Assembly: GCA_019925095.2 (NCBI GenBank)
Contig: CM034405.1
Coordinates: 17,608,401 to 17,672,400, forward strand
DNA from: Dendrolimus kikuchii
Taxonomy: Eukaryota; Arthropoda; Insecta; Lepidoptera; Lasiocampidae
Length of the DNA stretch: 64,000 nucleotides
Direction: 5' to 3'
The position numbers and the translations under genes are program-made. The notes beneath the pieces were generated by a model that was given only the letters and a program-made list of their open reading frames with translations, was not told the DNA's origin and searched no databases. Below, in pieces: positions 42,371-53,529 of this stretch. Within the stretch, counting starts at the first letter, position 1. Every line of letters starts with the position of its first letter.

Positions 42371-42479
42371 AACAAATAACACTTACTTTGCTAAATATGA
42401 AAGGGTAGTGGATTTTTTTTGGTATAAAAATACATGAATCCCGAAAATTGCCGTAAAACTGGAATAAGTAATGTTATAT

Positions 42480-42735
42480 GTGGCATACAAAGCAATAATT
42501 GTTTTCAGCTGGCCACTTTAAACTTCTCCCAAGAAAATTCCTGTAAGATTCTTGAGATATAAAGTACCGCAGGTTTTATGTTCGGGAAGTTACTATCGAT
42601 CAACGAACACCGCATTGAAATCAGCCCAGTAGTTTTTATGTGAATCCCGGACAAACAGACAACACACAAAAAATGTAATAAACAAGACTACACTTTTACA
42701 ATTTTATAATATTGTAAATAAAGTTTCTCTGTTGC
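42480..42735 (-). mobile_element. Hel-4 Helitron-like repeat
   Basis: On the minus strand it reads tgtttgtccgggattcacat, aaaaactactgggctgattt and a tcttgggagaagtttaaagt block, the same plan as the repeat inside 51000-52500. No clear termini were found. Confidence 0.5.
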
Positions 42736-42869
42736 TTTTACATTTCCACTGCTATTAGTGAATGAATTAATGTTCTTTATGGTATATACAAATTTTTGGG
42801 GGCTTAGAAGACGAGATTAAAAAATGAACGAGAGGTTTACGTTGTTAAAAGATATATTTATCTTTTAAC

Positions 42870-42935
42870 AAAGTAAAACTTCGCATCATCGTCCGGCACT
42901 GGACGTAATCGTGGTCAAACTATTTACAAAAAAAA
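42870..42935 (+). mobile_element. LINE-D 3' end
   Basis: cgcatcatcgtccggcactg then gacgtaatcgtggtcaaac and an A-run repeats the 3' end of the element at 5600-6075. Only the last ~60 bp were inserted. Confidence 0.65.
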
Positions 42936-43359
42936 AACCAAGTGTAACGTTATTGGTGACACAAACAACTTAAAAAGACAGCCACGCATTCCAAATGATT
43001 AAAATCAAATTCATTACATAAAAAAGTTTGTATGTTTGTCATACATCATATATATATACAATAGGCAGTGGTCTGTTAAAATGAATGAAAGTTTCAAATT
43101 ATTGGAAAAACAGAGGCCAAGCACTAAACCAGTCAAATTAGAAAGCCAGGTATTATGAAGGAAATGCGGTGCGGTGCGACTGCGAGCGAGTAGCGAACGC
43201 TAACTTGCTGTAATTTGGTTAATTTGTGCCTATGTTATCGCTTAACAAATGGCCCAACGTGAGATACTGGTGGATTTTAAGCCGCTGGCGTGCTGCCAGC
43301 ATGTGGCGCTTGCGTGAGAATAGTGGCGCTGGAAGCGATTGAATTGTATGTATATTTTG
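42936..43359. other. No gene recognised; GC-richer part
   Basis: 43155-43345 holds gcggtgcggtgcgactgcga and gctggcgtgctgccagca but no recognised frame; the rest is AT-rich. Confidence 0.4.
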
Positions 43360-43430
43360 TTTTTTTTTTTAGGAAATGCAACCGATTGACTGATCATTGT
43401 TACCTATGGACACTTGCAACGCTAGAGGCT
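43360..43430 (-). repeat. Degenerate SINE-A 3' end
   Basis: A T-run followed by aggaaatgcaaccgattgac and acctatggacacttgcaacg follows the SINE-A order with many changes. Confidence 0.45.
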
Positions 43431-43749
43431 TTTGTATAAAATTATGTAAATTTTATTATATTTATTAGCAGGTATGTGTCAGTTAAACTTGTTAATAAGG
43501 TAAATGTCAAGCTTTACTTGAAATATTTTTTATTATCTTACAAAGTCACATTATATTCTGACGTCATCATTCTGACAAAACAGTTTTTTAATGTTTCTTT
43601 TTTTTAATGCTTATTAACTTATATGTGTTGACTTCCATAAAGTATTCATCAGTATACCTGGGGTCGAATAAAATATTTTTAATTTAAATATCAGTAAGAT
43701 TTTTTTTTATGCTAAAGTCAAAGCAATTTATTATTATTTATTTACGGAA
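43431..43749. other. No gene seen; AT-rich DNA
   Basis: No family recognised. Confidence 0.45.
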
Positions 43750-44133
43750 TATCACTCGTCCCTTGGAAGATGGGGGGGCGGCCGCTAGTGTGGGATGCGA
43801 CCTGTGTTATCACATTGGCCCCGTCACATCTTCCAATGACCGAGTCAGGGGCTGGCAACGCTGCCGCTTCAGCTGAAGACGTCAAACGGCGCAATATGGA
43901 GGCTTAGGAAGGGGTTACATATTTGTGCCGTTTGGGGTTGAAACATTAGGCTCGTGGGGTCCATCGGCAAAGAGTTTCTTTAAAGACATATGTAAGAAAC
44001 TCTTTGTTCCCGTGATCAGAAGGCTGCCTCATATTTTGCACAACAAATAAGTATTGCCATACAGCGTGGCAATGCAGCCAGCCTTCTGGGCACGCTCCCC
44101 GTTGGCAGTGATCTGCTACATAATGTATTCTAG
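43750..44133 (+). pseudogene. LINE-M relic with upstream region
   Basis: 44034-44133 reads [20 protein letters not shown] then [16 protein letters not shown] and TAG. The GC-richer stretch 43750-43990 upstream (cacttcccaa-type ttcccttgg, gaccgagtcaggggctgg) probably belongs to the same LINE but its frame is broken. Arg in QRIS is Gln here. Confidence 0.65.
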
Positions 44134-44231
44134 TTTCAATGTCTTTGTGTTTTAAAAATTAATTTATTATTTATTTTGCATATAGATTTAAATATGACAT
44201 CAGTTTAAGAACTTATGCTATCATCTTATCT

Positions 44232-44540
44232 TACTCGTGCAGGAACGGTAGAAGAATACAATTCCTGTGGCCGGACGGCCTGTCGTAAGAGGCGACAAAA
44301 CAACCCACACCCATGTGGTAGGGCATTTGCCCGACTGGATGGCTACCACCCCGGGTCTACAGCGTGCTGCCATAACAACCTTGAGTTGTGTTCCGGGATT
44401 AGTGGCCAGGTTCCACTCTCCAGTTAGAGAGCAGCAGCGCATTTGTAGTACCTTTGGTGTTGCAAATGTCCATAGGCGATGGTAACCGCTTTCCATCACG
44501 TGGGCCGTCTGCCTGTCTGCTTAACCCATTTAACAAATAT
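44232..44540 (+). mobile_element. SINE-A, full length, tail lost
   Basis: Begins actcgtgcaggaacgg and ends tgtctgcttaacccattta without the A-run. Confidence 0.78.
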
Positions 44541-45016
44541 TTAAATGTAATGGAGCTGCCTCATCTGCGATAATGTTACAGATATAGCCCGTTTCACGCA
44601 GATATTTAAGATGCTACAAAAATGATGATTTTTTTTAACGTTTTTAGTAAGACGCATTTGGCCACGGCCTTATTCATATTGAGTTAGAGTAATTTTGTAA
44701 GCTTGATTAAGAATCTTAAATAAGACCGTAAAACTTTAACATCATCGCAGATGAAGCCGCACTATTAAACCAATACTTAACAAAAACGCTAATTAAATGG
44801 CAACATGTCACTTCCATTATATTGTAGTCGTTGAACACGAATTATAGGGCGTTGTACTCGGCACTTCATGACCTCGCATACGGTACGGAGCTTACGTGAA
44901 TTATTCCCGCTTTTTGTGTGGACACACGAGAAAATGTTAAGAATACCGTCTCTTTATCATTATAAATTGTTTTATTTTAAAAATTTAAAGGTTTTCTGTG
45001 TTTATTTATTATAAAT
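44541..45016. other. No gene seen; contains a dispersed motif
   Basis: 44671-44705 (tattcatattgagttagagt) is a motif also at 50841-50880 and at the start of the minisatellite (53521-53556). Confidence 0.45.
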
Positions 45017-45061
45017 TCGAAATTATGGATCTTTGTGTCAGAAATAAAATTATTATTATTC
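45017..45061 (+). mobile_element. LINE 3' end with (ATT)n tail
   Basis: aaattatggatctttgtgtc then agaaataaaattattatta is the same ending as at 16890-16937. It lies tail-to-tail with the LINE-N copy that follows. Confidence 0.5.
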
Positions 45062-45077
45062 ACATATATATTCACAT

Positions 45078-45410
45078 ATTTATTATTATTATACTTCAAT
45101 TCCTTTCTAAGGACTCAGGTTAACCTAGCAATATCAAATTAACACGGGTGAACACCAAGTGTTAATTTGGGGCGTGGTGTCGTGAATGGTGGTGTTTTAT
45201 TTTTATTTTTTTATAGTGTTACATATTGTTCTTCTTCATTTAATTGCAGACATTTTCTGACTATCCTACATGTATTGAGTATTGCTGCTTTTTGTAATGA
45301 GATGTAAATGTGTTTAGGTAAACCAAGTATTTCGAGCCGTAAGGATAAATCTTTTGCGATAACCCCGGTGGTGGAAACTACTATTGGGACTATTGTAACT
45401 TTATGCATAT
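45078..45410 (-). pseudogene. LINE-N C-terminal relic and 3' end
   Basis: The minus frame 45211-45408 reads MHKVTIVPIVVSTTGVIAKD then LSLRLEILGLPKHIYISLQK and AAILNTCRIVRKCLQL, ending at a TAA. The 3' region runs to an (AAT)n tail at 45078-45090. The order VPIVVS..G then QKA.IL.T.RI.R matches 17331-17484. Confidence 0.7.
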
Positions 45411-45530
45411 TCCAGAGTTTCTTGACTTCTTCCTGTAATTCTGTATATTTACGTATTTTTTCAGTGATAGTGGATTGGATGTTATGTTTATTCAGTATGG
45501 CTATATCTATTAAGTATGTGTGTTTTATTA

Positions 45531-46114
45531 TCTAATATATAAAATTCTCGTGTCACAGTTTTCGTTGCCATACTCCTCCGAAACGGCTTGACCGATTTTG
45601 ATGAAATTTTTTGTGCTTATCCGGATCTATGAGATCTATGCGTATCTATGAGAATCGGCCAACATCTATTTTTCATCCCCTAAATGTTAGGGGTAGTGCA
45701 CCCCTAATTTTTTTATTTATTTTTTAGACAAAATTTTTAATTTCTATTTTTTTATGATACAACATACAAAAATACATACAACCCTAAATTTTCACCCCTC
45801 TACGATCAACCCCTATTTTTTGTTTGTTAATTATAAACTTTAAAATCTTTTGGCAAGATTTTTAATCTTATTTTGTCATGACCTAGAATAAAAAAAAAAT
45901 ATATTACTCTTTTAGATTCACAATTAGAACCGGTAGGTGGCGCTGAGATCGGGTTCTGGAATCCTCCTAATCACCTGGAGCGATTTTGTTTTTGTGTGTT
46001 TGAGTGGGTACCGGGATGGTTTAGATTCGCAATTAGAACCGGTAGGTGGCTCTGGGATCGGGTTCTAGAATTTTATTTTTTAAAGGCAGGACAACGTCTG
46101 CCGGGGCCGCTAGT
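45531..46114 (+). mobile_element. Hel-3 Helitron-like element
   Basis: Starts tctaatatataaaattctcg, contains two copies of an aattagaaccggtaggtggc block (45916 and 46031), and ends gtctgccggggccgCTAGT. Confidence 0.65.
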
Positions 46115-46192
46115 TATTATTATAAACTAGCGGTCCCAGCAGATGTTGTCCTGCCCTGAAAAAATAAAAATCTAGGCCCCGATTCTAGTGCC

Positions 46193-46420
46193 TTTTTTTT
46201 ATATATAGGGAAAATCCGTTTGAGAACCGTGAGCCGCGCGAGGGGGAAAGATCGCGGCCCGTGTTTGGGATTCGCCAGTGCGGGGTAGCACTAGCACCCC
46301 ACGTGTGAAATGCTATTGCCACGCCGCAGTTAGGGTACCCACTAAAACCCCTGTTCGATCCCGAGCATCCTTCGTCCGGGCTGTGGGTTCGCTCGCGCAT
46401 TCACCACCAGCCCGGACGGA
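46193..46420 (-). mobile_element. rep-F copy 1, A-tailed, ~12-bp TSD
   Basis: The host sequence gattctagtgcc (46181-46192) is repeated as gatttctagcgcc (46421-46433). The T-run at 46193-46200 is the A-tail on the minus strand. Internal blocks include gggattcgccagtgcggggt and tgctattgccac. It is GC-rich and non-coding; the TSD and tail show retroposition, so a SINE or a LINE 3' end. Confidence 0.65.
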
Positions 46421-46548
46421 GATTTCTAGCGCCACCTACCGGTTCCAATTGTGAATCTAAACCATCCGGGGTCCCACTTAAACATACAAAAATAAAATCA
46501 TCAAAATTGGCCCAGGAGATTAGGAGGATCCCAGAATCCGGTGGTAGG

Positions 46549-46792
46549 TTCCAGGTGGTAAGACATTTGTCCGACTGAATGGCTACCACCCCTGGTCTAG
46601 AGTATGTCGCCATAACAACTTTGAGTTGTGTTCCGGCATTAGTGACCAGGTTCCAGTCTCCCTGAAGAGAGCAGCAGCGCATTTATAGCACCTTTGGTGT
46701 TGCAAATGTCCATAGGCGATGGGTAACCACTTTCCACTAAGTGGACCGTCTGCCTGTCTGCTGAACTCATGCAATAAAAAAACATAAAAAAA
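46549..46792 (+). mobile_element. SINE-A, short form
   Basis: Starts ttccaggtggtaagac, near the same internal point as the copies at 2879 and 29274, and ends tcatgcaataaaaaaa. Confidence 0.75.
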
Positions 46793-47189
46793 ACCCGATC
46801 CCAGCGCCACCATCCGGGGACCCATCCAAACACACACAAACAGTTTAATCAAAATCGGTAAGAGTCGTTTTCAAGTTATGTGCGTACATAGATTTCTAAG
46901 ATTAATTTTTATGTATTAGAATAAGTCAAAGTGGAGTGTGTTGAGTAGGAAGACGGATCCAAATGCAGAGCCGGGAGTAATATTTGCCAACCTTATTTTT
47001 TGTTACGAGATTAAAATTGTTTTTTTTTTTGGAAATATATTCTACTAAATAACATCGTTAAATAGTATTATGATTAATTGCATGTGTCTGTGTTACTTCA
47101 TGACCTTGTAAGAGAAAAACAATGCATACTATTTTATGGACAGTTTGTTTTAATACTACAGTTAGTAGGCAGTCTAAGGCTTAGAAATT

Positions 47190-47383
47190 TTATACTAATA
47201 TATAAAGCTGAAAAGCTTATTTGTTTGAACGCGCTAATCTCAGGAACTACTAGTCTGATTTGAAAAATTCTTTCAGTGTTAGATAGCTCATTTTTAGAGG
47301 AAGGCCATAGGCGATATATTATCACGCTAAGACTAATTTTTTTTAACTATTCCACGCGGACGAAGTCGCGGGCAGAAGCTAGT
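47190..47383 (+). mobile_element. Hel-2 Helitron-like element
   Basis: Starts tatactaatatataaagctg, carries gcgctaatctcaggaactac and attctttcagtgttagata, and ends gtcgcgggcagaagCTAGT. The shortest complete Hel-2 copy here (about 194 bp). Confidence 0.7.
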
Positions 47384-47439
47384 GTGTATATAAGTAGGTA
47401 AACTTACTTTGTATTGGGAAAATGAACTGATTGTTTAGT

Positions 47440-47750
47440 GCGAGTTTTTTACTACTCGGCCATTTTTTTCTTGGCCAGGAGAAATCGGTGACTAAGCCGG
47501 GACAGGCACAGAAGCCTGGGGGGATGATTCGCGACCCGTGTGAGTGTGGGATTCGCCAGATCGGGGGTGGCACTAGCGTGCCCAGTCACAACTGCTGCCA
47601 CGCTATTGCCACTCCCCAGTTTGGGATACCCACTAAACCCCTGGGTGTTCCGTCCTGTGCCTTATGCCAGGGCTACGGGACAGCCGGATTCCCAACTCCG
47701 CGTGCCCTGGCAGGCGTGGGCCTCCGTCACTAGGCCTCTTGCAAGGAATT
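47440..47750 (-). mobile_element. rep-F copy 2
   Basis: gggattcgccagatcggggg, cactagcgtgcccagtcaca and tgggatacccactaaacccc align with 46260-46350. A T-run at 47463-47470 marks the A-tail on the minus strand. A plus-strand frame of 100 codons over it is incidental. Confidence 0.6.
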
Positions 47751-48703
47751 TACAATTCAATTCATCATTGTATAGCGGCGTATAGATTTCATATCTATAA
47801 ACTTTCATACATATACTACAGTGTTAGCAGTTTCCAAGAAAAATGAAAGTGATATGCAAAAGATAGACACGACGATTTTGGCTCCTAGTTTTGTCATCAC
47901 TCGCAACGGACCCTAAAAATGAGATCATGTATAGTTTGAGGATAAAACAAAATAAATTGCACTTATTTTTTCGTCTAAAAATGAATGATACTCACTAGAG
48001 ATGCCATGAATAGTGGTTTGGCCGAATATCGAATACCGAATGTCCAGCGTAAGATATGTGCATTTCACACGTAGCAGGTTAGTATTGAAGCAACAATTCG
48101 TAAAGCATTTTATTGCGGACAATAGGTACACATAATTAAAACTATGTTTTAAGGGTTTTATGTGCGATATTAAATGTTTTTTTTATTAAATTCTCACATT
48201 TTAAACACTCGCCTAAACGTAATATTAAAATATTTTTATTTTATTTTTTTATTTTATTTATTTAACAAGACAACAAAATGATTTACAACTTATTGAATTA
48301 TACATAGCGTAGAAAACCTCTGGTGTTTATTTTAGTGCTATGGATATCTACGTTGGTAGCATTTAATAATTTTAACATGACATTTGGTTTCAAATATGCT
48401 TTTTAAGCTTTTTTTTATATTTTTTGATGTAATGCTTGCCCTAAGCTTAAATGGGTAAGTCATTTAGCAAGCGCGGAACTAAATATGCGCAGTTGTGCGC
48501 TTGCCGTAAACGTTGTTTCCTCGACTGGTGACGTTTTGGGCAATGGCTGGCGTATATACAGAGTGTTTGACTAGTGTTTGTAGGTCTTTGGAAAAAAATT
48601 GCTCCTTGAGCATCATCTTAAACTGGTGTTTTACAGGTAAAGCTTTACAGTGTTTAAAGACACCTTTTTCATCGTCATCAATTAAAATCGTATTTAACAC
48701 TGT
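47751..48703. other. No gene seen; AT-rich DNA
   Basis: A gccgaatatcgaataccgaa motif at 48020-48039 echoes the palindrome at 48936-48975. 48479-48700 has short frames on both strands without family features. Confidence 0.45.
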
Positions 48704-48716
48704 TATTATTATATTA

Positions 48717-48860
48717 GCCTTAAGAACAGACGAGCGTGCATGACAAGAATTATGAATGTCAAAGAAGCAAGTGAGGTGTGTAAGAATAAGCCTGAATGGC
48801 GCTCTGTTGGTCGTGCCTACCCCGCAAGGGAACTGGCGTGAAGTTATGTATGTATGTATG
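48717..48860 (+). mobile_element. RTE-A 3' stub with 13-bp TSD
   Basis: tattattatatta flanks at 48704-48716 and 48861-48873. The insert runs from ccttaagaacag (with one g before it) to (TATG)n. Confidence 0.87.
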
Positions 48861-48873
48861 TATTATTATATTA

Positions 48874-49297
48874 TCAATTTTGATGGAAATATATAAAATT
48901 TTGAGCAATATGTGTGTGAATTTTTCACGATCTGAAATTCGGTATTCGGCTGAATACCGAATAGTAGCCGAATATTCGTGACTTCTCTAATATTCACACA
49001 TGTTTTATGAGAAATTTCTTGGAATCACTGAACCGATGATTCGTCGTATAAAGCTATGGGCATATTGAAAAAAATTGCGACTGCAAATATAAATGCTTTT
49101 TGGAAGTCCAAAGCCAAGCTAGATTTTAACAAGCGGAAGATGGTTTGTTGTATAACTTAAATCTCCTAAGTTTAAGTGGTGATATTATATTCTATTAGGG
49201 ACCTTCCTAAATGGATTTCAGTATCTCGATCGTGCATTACTACCTTTTTGATGATATCAATTGATGGAATTTACTACGATAAGGTATTCTACGTGAA
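48874..49297. other. No gene seen; contains a palindrome
   Basis: 48936-48963 (aattcggtattcggctgaat then accgaat) is nearly self-complementary and is followed by tagccgaatattcg. The rest is unassigned. Confidence 0.45.
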
Positions 49298-49632
49298 GCA
49301 AAAACTTTGCACCCCTTTTTACGCAAATTGCGCGGACGGGGGTGTATGAAATTTCGCACAATTATAGTTTATATAGAGAAAAAGCTATTTTTTTTTTAAA
49401 TTATACATAAAAAAATGTTAAATCAATCTAAAAAAAAAAACATTACACACACTACCATATATTTGACACACACGCATACGTACTCTTTTGTTTATTGTTA
49501 AAGTCAAATTAACAGTGTAGCCTTGGCGAAATCTGTGACTATAGAAGTATAGTCTTTGACAACAGAACCTTAACAATGTTCAAACTTGATCAAATAATAA
49601 TCGAATTTCGACCACTGGGCGGCCACTAGTAT
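49298..49632 (+). mobile_element. HLE-1 copy 4, complete
   Basis: In this orientation it starts tctacgtgaagcaaaaact (49288-49306) and ends cactgggcggccaCTAGT. It is the only copy with both ends, and supports the Helitron-like reading for the family. Confidence 0.55.
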
Positions 49633-49744
49633 ATATAGAAATGTAATATGACATCAAAATCAAATATCTGTGAAATTAATTAAAAAGTCAATAAGGAATA
49701 TGAATGTTATGTTTTCAAGATTTAACTTAATACCAGACGTTTAT

Positions 49745-49890
49745 CTATACTAATATTATAAAGCTGAAGAATTTGTTTGTTTAAACGTGCTAATCTCAGG
49801 AACCGCTGGTCCGATTTGAAAAATTCTTTCAGTGTTGAATTGTACATTTATCGAGGAAGGCTATAGGCTATACTATATTTTAAAAAAAAA
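49745..49890 (+). mobile_element. Hel-2 Helitron, 5' part
   Basis: tctatactaatattataaag then ctgaagaatttgtttgttta is an intact Hel-2 start; the sequence is lost after ggctatactatattt. Confidence 0.65.
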
Positions 49891-49942
49891 TAGGGATCCT
49901 TACTAAAAGTCCAATAATGTAACAAATACATGAGTACATCCG

Positions 49943-52894
49943 AGTCACCATTATTATGTTAACAACCATCTCGCCAAAACAAAGAGACACTCTAGAAAAA
50001 TGAACTCTATTCTAAATGTGATAAGTGTCAAATCGAGATGATTTCATACTAAACCAAAATTGTATTTCGAATTATGTATTTCAAATTGAATTACTTATTG
50101 CTAAATTTGCACTGAATGAAAAGTACCTTTCTTTTCTAATCTGAAATTAATGAAATCAATTCTGAAGGCGTTTGAAACTTAAAAAAAACTCCTAATCAGA
50201 GCAGTGTGATTGACGAAGAGGATGATATGTGCATAATAATATTTATTACGTTTAATCGAGGGTAAACACTGGGATTGGAAGTATCACTTATTGACTACTT
50301 ACAAACATTGTTAAAACTTCTAACCCATAAGGGCAGAGATCGAATCTTTAGTATTTTTGACTGACCCACCTATGTTTTATTACTAACTCTATGGACACAG
50401 AACGATTTCACGTCGATAGATTATAATCTATCGGGAAATAATGCGTTAAATTGTAAGCAGTTTGTTCCGGTTCACAATATTTCAATAGCTCTCGAGATAG
50501 ATTATAATCTAACGGTCTGTACAATTTAACCATGACATATATACTCTAATATAGCCAATTAATAACAGCGTTCATTTTAACTTTATAACTAAGTTGCATT
50601 TGGCCAGAGTACCTAACTATAATATTATTTCAGATGGAACAGAGATATTAGCCGAGCCCAGCTAACTAAAGATATATTATTAACCTACAAATTTTATAAA
50701 TAGTCTCAAGTTCCTGTTTCTAACCAGATATTTCAGTTCTCTTAATTAAATCAGGTTTTTCATACTTTTGTTTACATTCTTTAATACTTGATGACACTGC
50801 TTTTCAGCTTTGAGTTTTCGTTTTTACTAAATACTAACTGTCTTATTCATAGAGAGTTAGAGTAAGTTTGAACGCTTCTTTAACCACCATAAAGAACTGT
50901 TCAAACATACTTGACTATCAAATGTATCATCATCATGGAAACGCGAAGGAAGTTTCGCGGGCAGACGATAGTCTATAATATTATAATATGCTAAATATGT
51001 CGTCTCTCTACATTGAAGTTATTAAAAAAAAACACAATTGGAATAGACTATATGGAATAGAATATAAACGATGGAGACACGATGATTTTTTTTAGATTTC
51101 TTGTCTGTTAGTCGGTTTTTCTGTTTGTTCGGGATTTACGTAAAAACTACTAGGCCGATTGCGATTCGATTTTCGCTGATCGTGAGCAAATTCTCACACT
51201 TAAATTCTGCGCTACCTTTTATTCCGGAATCGCACGGGAAATTTTCCGGGAACGGTTTAAAGAGGCCAGAATAAAAAAAAGCTTTCTTATTTCGATGCGA
51301 TGTTTTTACTCATTGATAGCAAATTTTCTGAAATTAAATCTGTGATACTTTTTATCCTGGGGATCCCGCGAATTTTCTCAGGAGCTGGTTAAAGTTGTTA
51401 GGACGCTTACAAATTAGTTTATTTATTCTTACACGATTTTAGACACGATACATTATTTTTTAAATACAGCAATACTTTGTGTCCTGGGCATCTCACGGAA
51501 ATTTTCCCGAGGGTGGTTTCTAGTGGTTAGTATGCATATAAATTAGCTTATACTAAAACACAATGCACTTTCTTTTTCAAATAAGTAAAAATAGAAAAAG
51601 TATAAATTATTTATTTGCATAACAATTAGTTGATTCAGATTCAATTGATACTAAAACGATGGTTTACGTTCTTTTCCGAATGCTTTGTTAGTTTATATTC
51701 CGGGAACCCCGCGGAAAGTTCCTTGGAGTGGTTTAAAGTCGTTATACTGCATAAAAATTGGCTGATTCCGATACGATTTCACCAGAACGTTAGATTAAGC
51801 TTTTTTCAATGACTGGGGTATATTATATATATGTATAGTATGATCTCAGTATAGATCATGAGAATTCATATACGTATTAGACATTAAAATAGTATCCAAG
51901 AAACATCAATTATTCATTGCTGATAAAAAAAGGTTTATCTCGAATTCTAAATTTCTTATGTATTGAAACTCTTTAGTAGATATTTCAACAAACTCACATA
52001 TACATAGAAAATATACTCACATATACATAGTGTATTATGTCAAATGAAATGTTAAAATTAAGTTAATATTGTAAAATAGCTTTGTCTGTACATTGAAGCT
52101 ATTAAAAAAACCAATTGGGATCCAATTGTTTGATTGATGGAAAATTGAAACAATTAATGTTTTTTTTTTCATAAATATGTTAATTTCTATGAGGTTTTCA
52201 CTATTATACAGACATTTTTTACTTAAATGCTGAAAAAGCTAATATCATGGGAATTCTAGTGTAATTTTTCAGGAAACCGGATTCACTTTTTCATGTTTTT
52301 ACTCCTATACTTTAGTGACGGAAAGTTCCAAAATTTTCTTGGGAATAATGCGCCTAGATATAGCATGAAAACTATTCGTGTTACTCTTATTACAGCATAG
52401 TTTAATACTTTATGACATTTTTATACATGACCATATTGGGACTCTTGAGATTTCCCGGGATTTCCTTCCACTTCCAAACCACTAGATCAACTTTGACGCA
52501 ATGTTCGCAAATCACAAGACACTGTCCGTAATTATTAGAAATCCTTAGTGAAGAAACATCTGTAGTTGAATAAGTCTTTAGTAAATTACAAATATCGGGA
52601 GTTTATGAATATATCCAGGATTCATGTATTGTCATATTAAATATTTATTCAATTTTACATATTCATAAAATAACTTTAATCTTTGCTATCTAAGTAATGA
52701 AAATGAAGTCGAAGGCAAATACTAGTTACGTTATAAAAATGAAAAAGATTTTTATAACAGTAATAATACTATTGGAATTTTGATTTAGTATGAAATCATC
52801 TCGATTTGACACTAATCACATTTAGAATAGAGTTCATTTTTCTAGAGTGTCTCTTTGTTTTGGCGAGATGGTTGTTAACATAATAATGGTGACT
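49943..52894. mobile_element. 2.95-kb element with 119-bp terminal inverted repeats
   Basis: 49943-50061 and 52776-52894 are inverted copies with two differences in 119 positions, both starting AGTCACCATTATTATG. Nothing between them encodes a recognisable protein: the longest frame is 60 codons at 51630. The interior holds a Helitron-like 3' end (50925-50975) and a decayed Hel-4 array (51000-52500). Flanks catccg and attata do not match, so no TSD is visible. AGT-ends with long TIRs recall Polinton/Maverick elements, but no Polinton gene is present. It may be a non-autonomous or deleted DNA transposon. Confidence 0.7.
51000..52500 (+). repeat. Decayed Hel-4 array inside the TIR element
   Basis: Units of 130-160 bp share a ctttttatcctgggg-like block, a c(g)ggaaattttcc block and ggtttaaag; they occur near 51220, 51355, 51480, 51695 and, weakly, 52235-52470. 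A tacattgaagttattaaaaa motif occurs at 51009 and again at 52089. 51112-51160 matches 42640-42670 in reverse. Confidence 0.5.
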
Positions 52895-53069
52895 ATTATA
52901 TATGTCGGAGGAAGCTATGAGTCGGATTGATTGTTGTTTGCATGTAGAACGCACAATATTATTTGTTTACATCTTAATTACTTTTAAAATTCTTAATTTA
53001 ATTCTATTCGATTTGTTAAATCTTTCTATAACTTAAAAATTTTCCTAACCTAATAAAAGTTATGAATAG

Positions 53070-53464
53070 TGTAATTTAACAAGCGACCAATCAGAGCGGG
53101 GCACGTGCCTCGAGCGGATTCGAGGCGCCATCTGTACTTAAGGGACGTGGACGAGTTTTTGGGACACATTTGAGCGATAGTAACGAATCGAGTTGGATCG
53201 TTGAGATTTTAAAAGGAAGGGTTAAAGTAAGATCGGTGCCCTGAAACCGCTGCTCGGACTTAACTGTGACGAAATATGGTTTAAATCTAAATTCAAAGCG
53301 TATAAACCGTGACTATTGAGTTTTGTGCTCGCATTTTACCTGATGATGCCCACTAAACCCGCAACCACTAACGACGATGTCATTGAGAACAATGCTTCTC
53401 TGACATATACTAAATTATTTTTTAAACTTTTAGTTTTATGTATGGAAGGTGATAAATGGTGCTG
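53070..53464 (+). promoter_or_regulatory. Promoter-like GC-richer region
   Basis: gcgaccaatcagagcgggg (53080 onward) contains a CCAAT box, followed by cacgtg and a gcctcgag/cgaggc hairpin at 53107-53130. A 41-codon frame starts ATGATGCCCACT at 53342 and ends at TGA 53462-53464; the product is unknown. The region repeats nowhere else in the window. An LTR promoter or a host promoter would both fit. Confidence 0.25.
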
Positions 53465-53529
53465 ACTCCAAATGATTGGGATAAGGTGAAGGAAGATTTA
53501 TTTGTACGGTGACCACACTTACGTTCTTA

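Larger units (their letters stand above)
46126..46915 (-). mobile_element. Hel-3 Helitron-like element, reverse, with two insertions
   Basis: Begins ACTAGCGGTCCCAGCAGATG and faces the preceding Helitron across an 11-base ttattattata spacer, so their CTAGT ends form a palindrome. rep-F (46193-46420) and SINE-A (46549-46792) lie within it, and Helitron sequence continues on both sides of each. Confidence 0.6.

Noticed and set aside
47431..47785. Three overlapping plus-strand frames, up to 100 codons
   Set aside because: They lie over rep-F, a retroposed GC-rich repeat inserted on the minus strand.
49943..52894. Complete Polinton/Maverick
   Set aside because: Long AGT-starting TIRs are suggestive, but there is no polymerase, integrase, ATPase or capsid frame and the length is far too short.
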